From NCBI GenBank assembly GCA_964578835.1, contig CAZOEL010000013.1:1-64000 (forward strand): a stretch of 64,000 nt of DNA, written 5' to 3'. Positions within the stretch are counted from its first letter, which is position 1, and every line of letters starts with the position of its first letter. Of the stretch, positions 63,774 to 64,000 are shown in pieces. A program made the position numbers and the translations under genes. The DNA comes from CAZOEL01 sp964578835. Lineage in GTDB: Bacteria; Desulfobacterota; Syntrophobacteria; Syntrophobacterales; Syntrophobacteraceae. A model generated the notes under the pieces. That model did not search any database. It saw only the letters and a list, made by a program, of their open reading frames with translations, and was not told the DNA's origin.

Positions 63774-64000
63774 GCCATTCCCCCTTTTACCGCCATAGCC
63801 GCATCGTCTTTCATGAATAAAGCCTTTTCAACATCGAGATATTTCACCAGAACATAAATATTCAACATAGTGGAGTCAGCAGGTTTGATAAAACAAAAGC
63901 AGATGGTTAATGTCTGATAAGTAGATTTTCTGAAGAATGCGCCAATGTACCTAGTTTGTCTATATTTTCATGTGGGATTATTCCTATGGAATTATTCCTA

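Noticed and set aside
1..64000. CRISPR arrays, insertion sequences, tRNA and rRNA genes
   Set aside because: No regular short repeats with spacers, transposase motifs or RNA gene sequence were recognised by reading; a dedicated tRNA scan was not possible.

Overview
The window looks like chromosomal DNA of a strictly anaerobic, Gram-negative, motile bacterium of the Desulfobacterota (former Deltaproteobacteria), most like the Syntrophobacterales-type syntrophs and sulfate reducers. The evidence is a 2-oxoacid:ferredoxin oxidoreductase, a membrane-linked molybdoenzyme, Hdr-type flavin/iron-sulfur proteins, FadL- and Lgt-type envelope proteins, a sigma-54 flagellin promoter and, above all, three in-frame TGA codons that each fall at a cysteine or known selenocysteine position. 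Gene density is high, no rRNA, tRNA, CRISPR or insertion sequence was recognised, and composition is even.

Region 1 (1-10.4 kb, minus strand): a catabolic operon encoding four subunits of a 2-oxoacid:ferredoxin oxidoreductase and a three-subunit molybdopterin/FeS/NrfD complex, with a FadR-type GntR regulator gene upstream and a DUF2284 gene downstream behind a perfect 36-bp palindrome. The combination recalls anaerobic alpha-oxidation of phenylacetyl-CoA (PadBCD plus phenylglyoxylate oxidoreductase) but without the NAD-reducing subunit. Region 2 (10.4-21.8 kb): a cysteine-rich small protein, a SLOG-like plus DUF2971-like protein, a divergent YchF GTPase, a five-gene minus-strand run (metallo-hydrolase, FapA/DUF342, zinc ribbon, CoA-disulfide/persulfide reductase with rhodanese, BPL_N amidotransferase) and a glutaredoxin-like/thioredoxin reductase fusion.

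Region 3 (21.8-33.1 kb, minus strand): a DUF1573 lipoprotein read through a TGA (probable selenocysteine), then the envelope block yibQ-like, ctpA, envC, ftsX and ftsE (listed in genome order; transcription runs the other way), a putative nuclease, a CoA-transferase/GNAT fusion and lgt. Region 4 (33.2-45.3 kb): His-rich protein, aldehyde dehydrogenase, mobB-mobA-moeA (molybdenum cofactor, needed by the molybdoenzyme), a CDP-alcohol phosphatidyltransferase, an AbrB-like protein, a core-MetE-like enzyme, a FadL/OmpP1 porin, a stand-alone AICAR transformylase and a small HTH protein.

Region 5 (45.5-54 kb): a short flagellin with a clear -24/-12 promoter, an orphan dppD-dppF ATPase pair, and an Hdr-like operon in which both large genes need UGA readthrough: an HTH-ferredoxin-CCG fusion (Sec309) and a double-module HdrA (Sec61), followed by a zinc-ribbon protein. 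Region 6 (54.3-64 kb): a 1,849-residue secreted multidomain protein with tandem 77-residue repeats, a cobalamin riboswitch with an intrinsic terminator controlling a small Cys-rich protein and cobO, a NikL/CbiL-like periplasmic protein, and a double-domain SagB-type nitroreductase.

The strongest candidates for something undescribed are the HTH-HdrC/D selenoprotein fusion with its HdrA partner, and the DUF1573 lipoprotein with a U-x-C motif.
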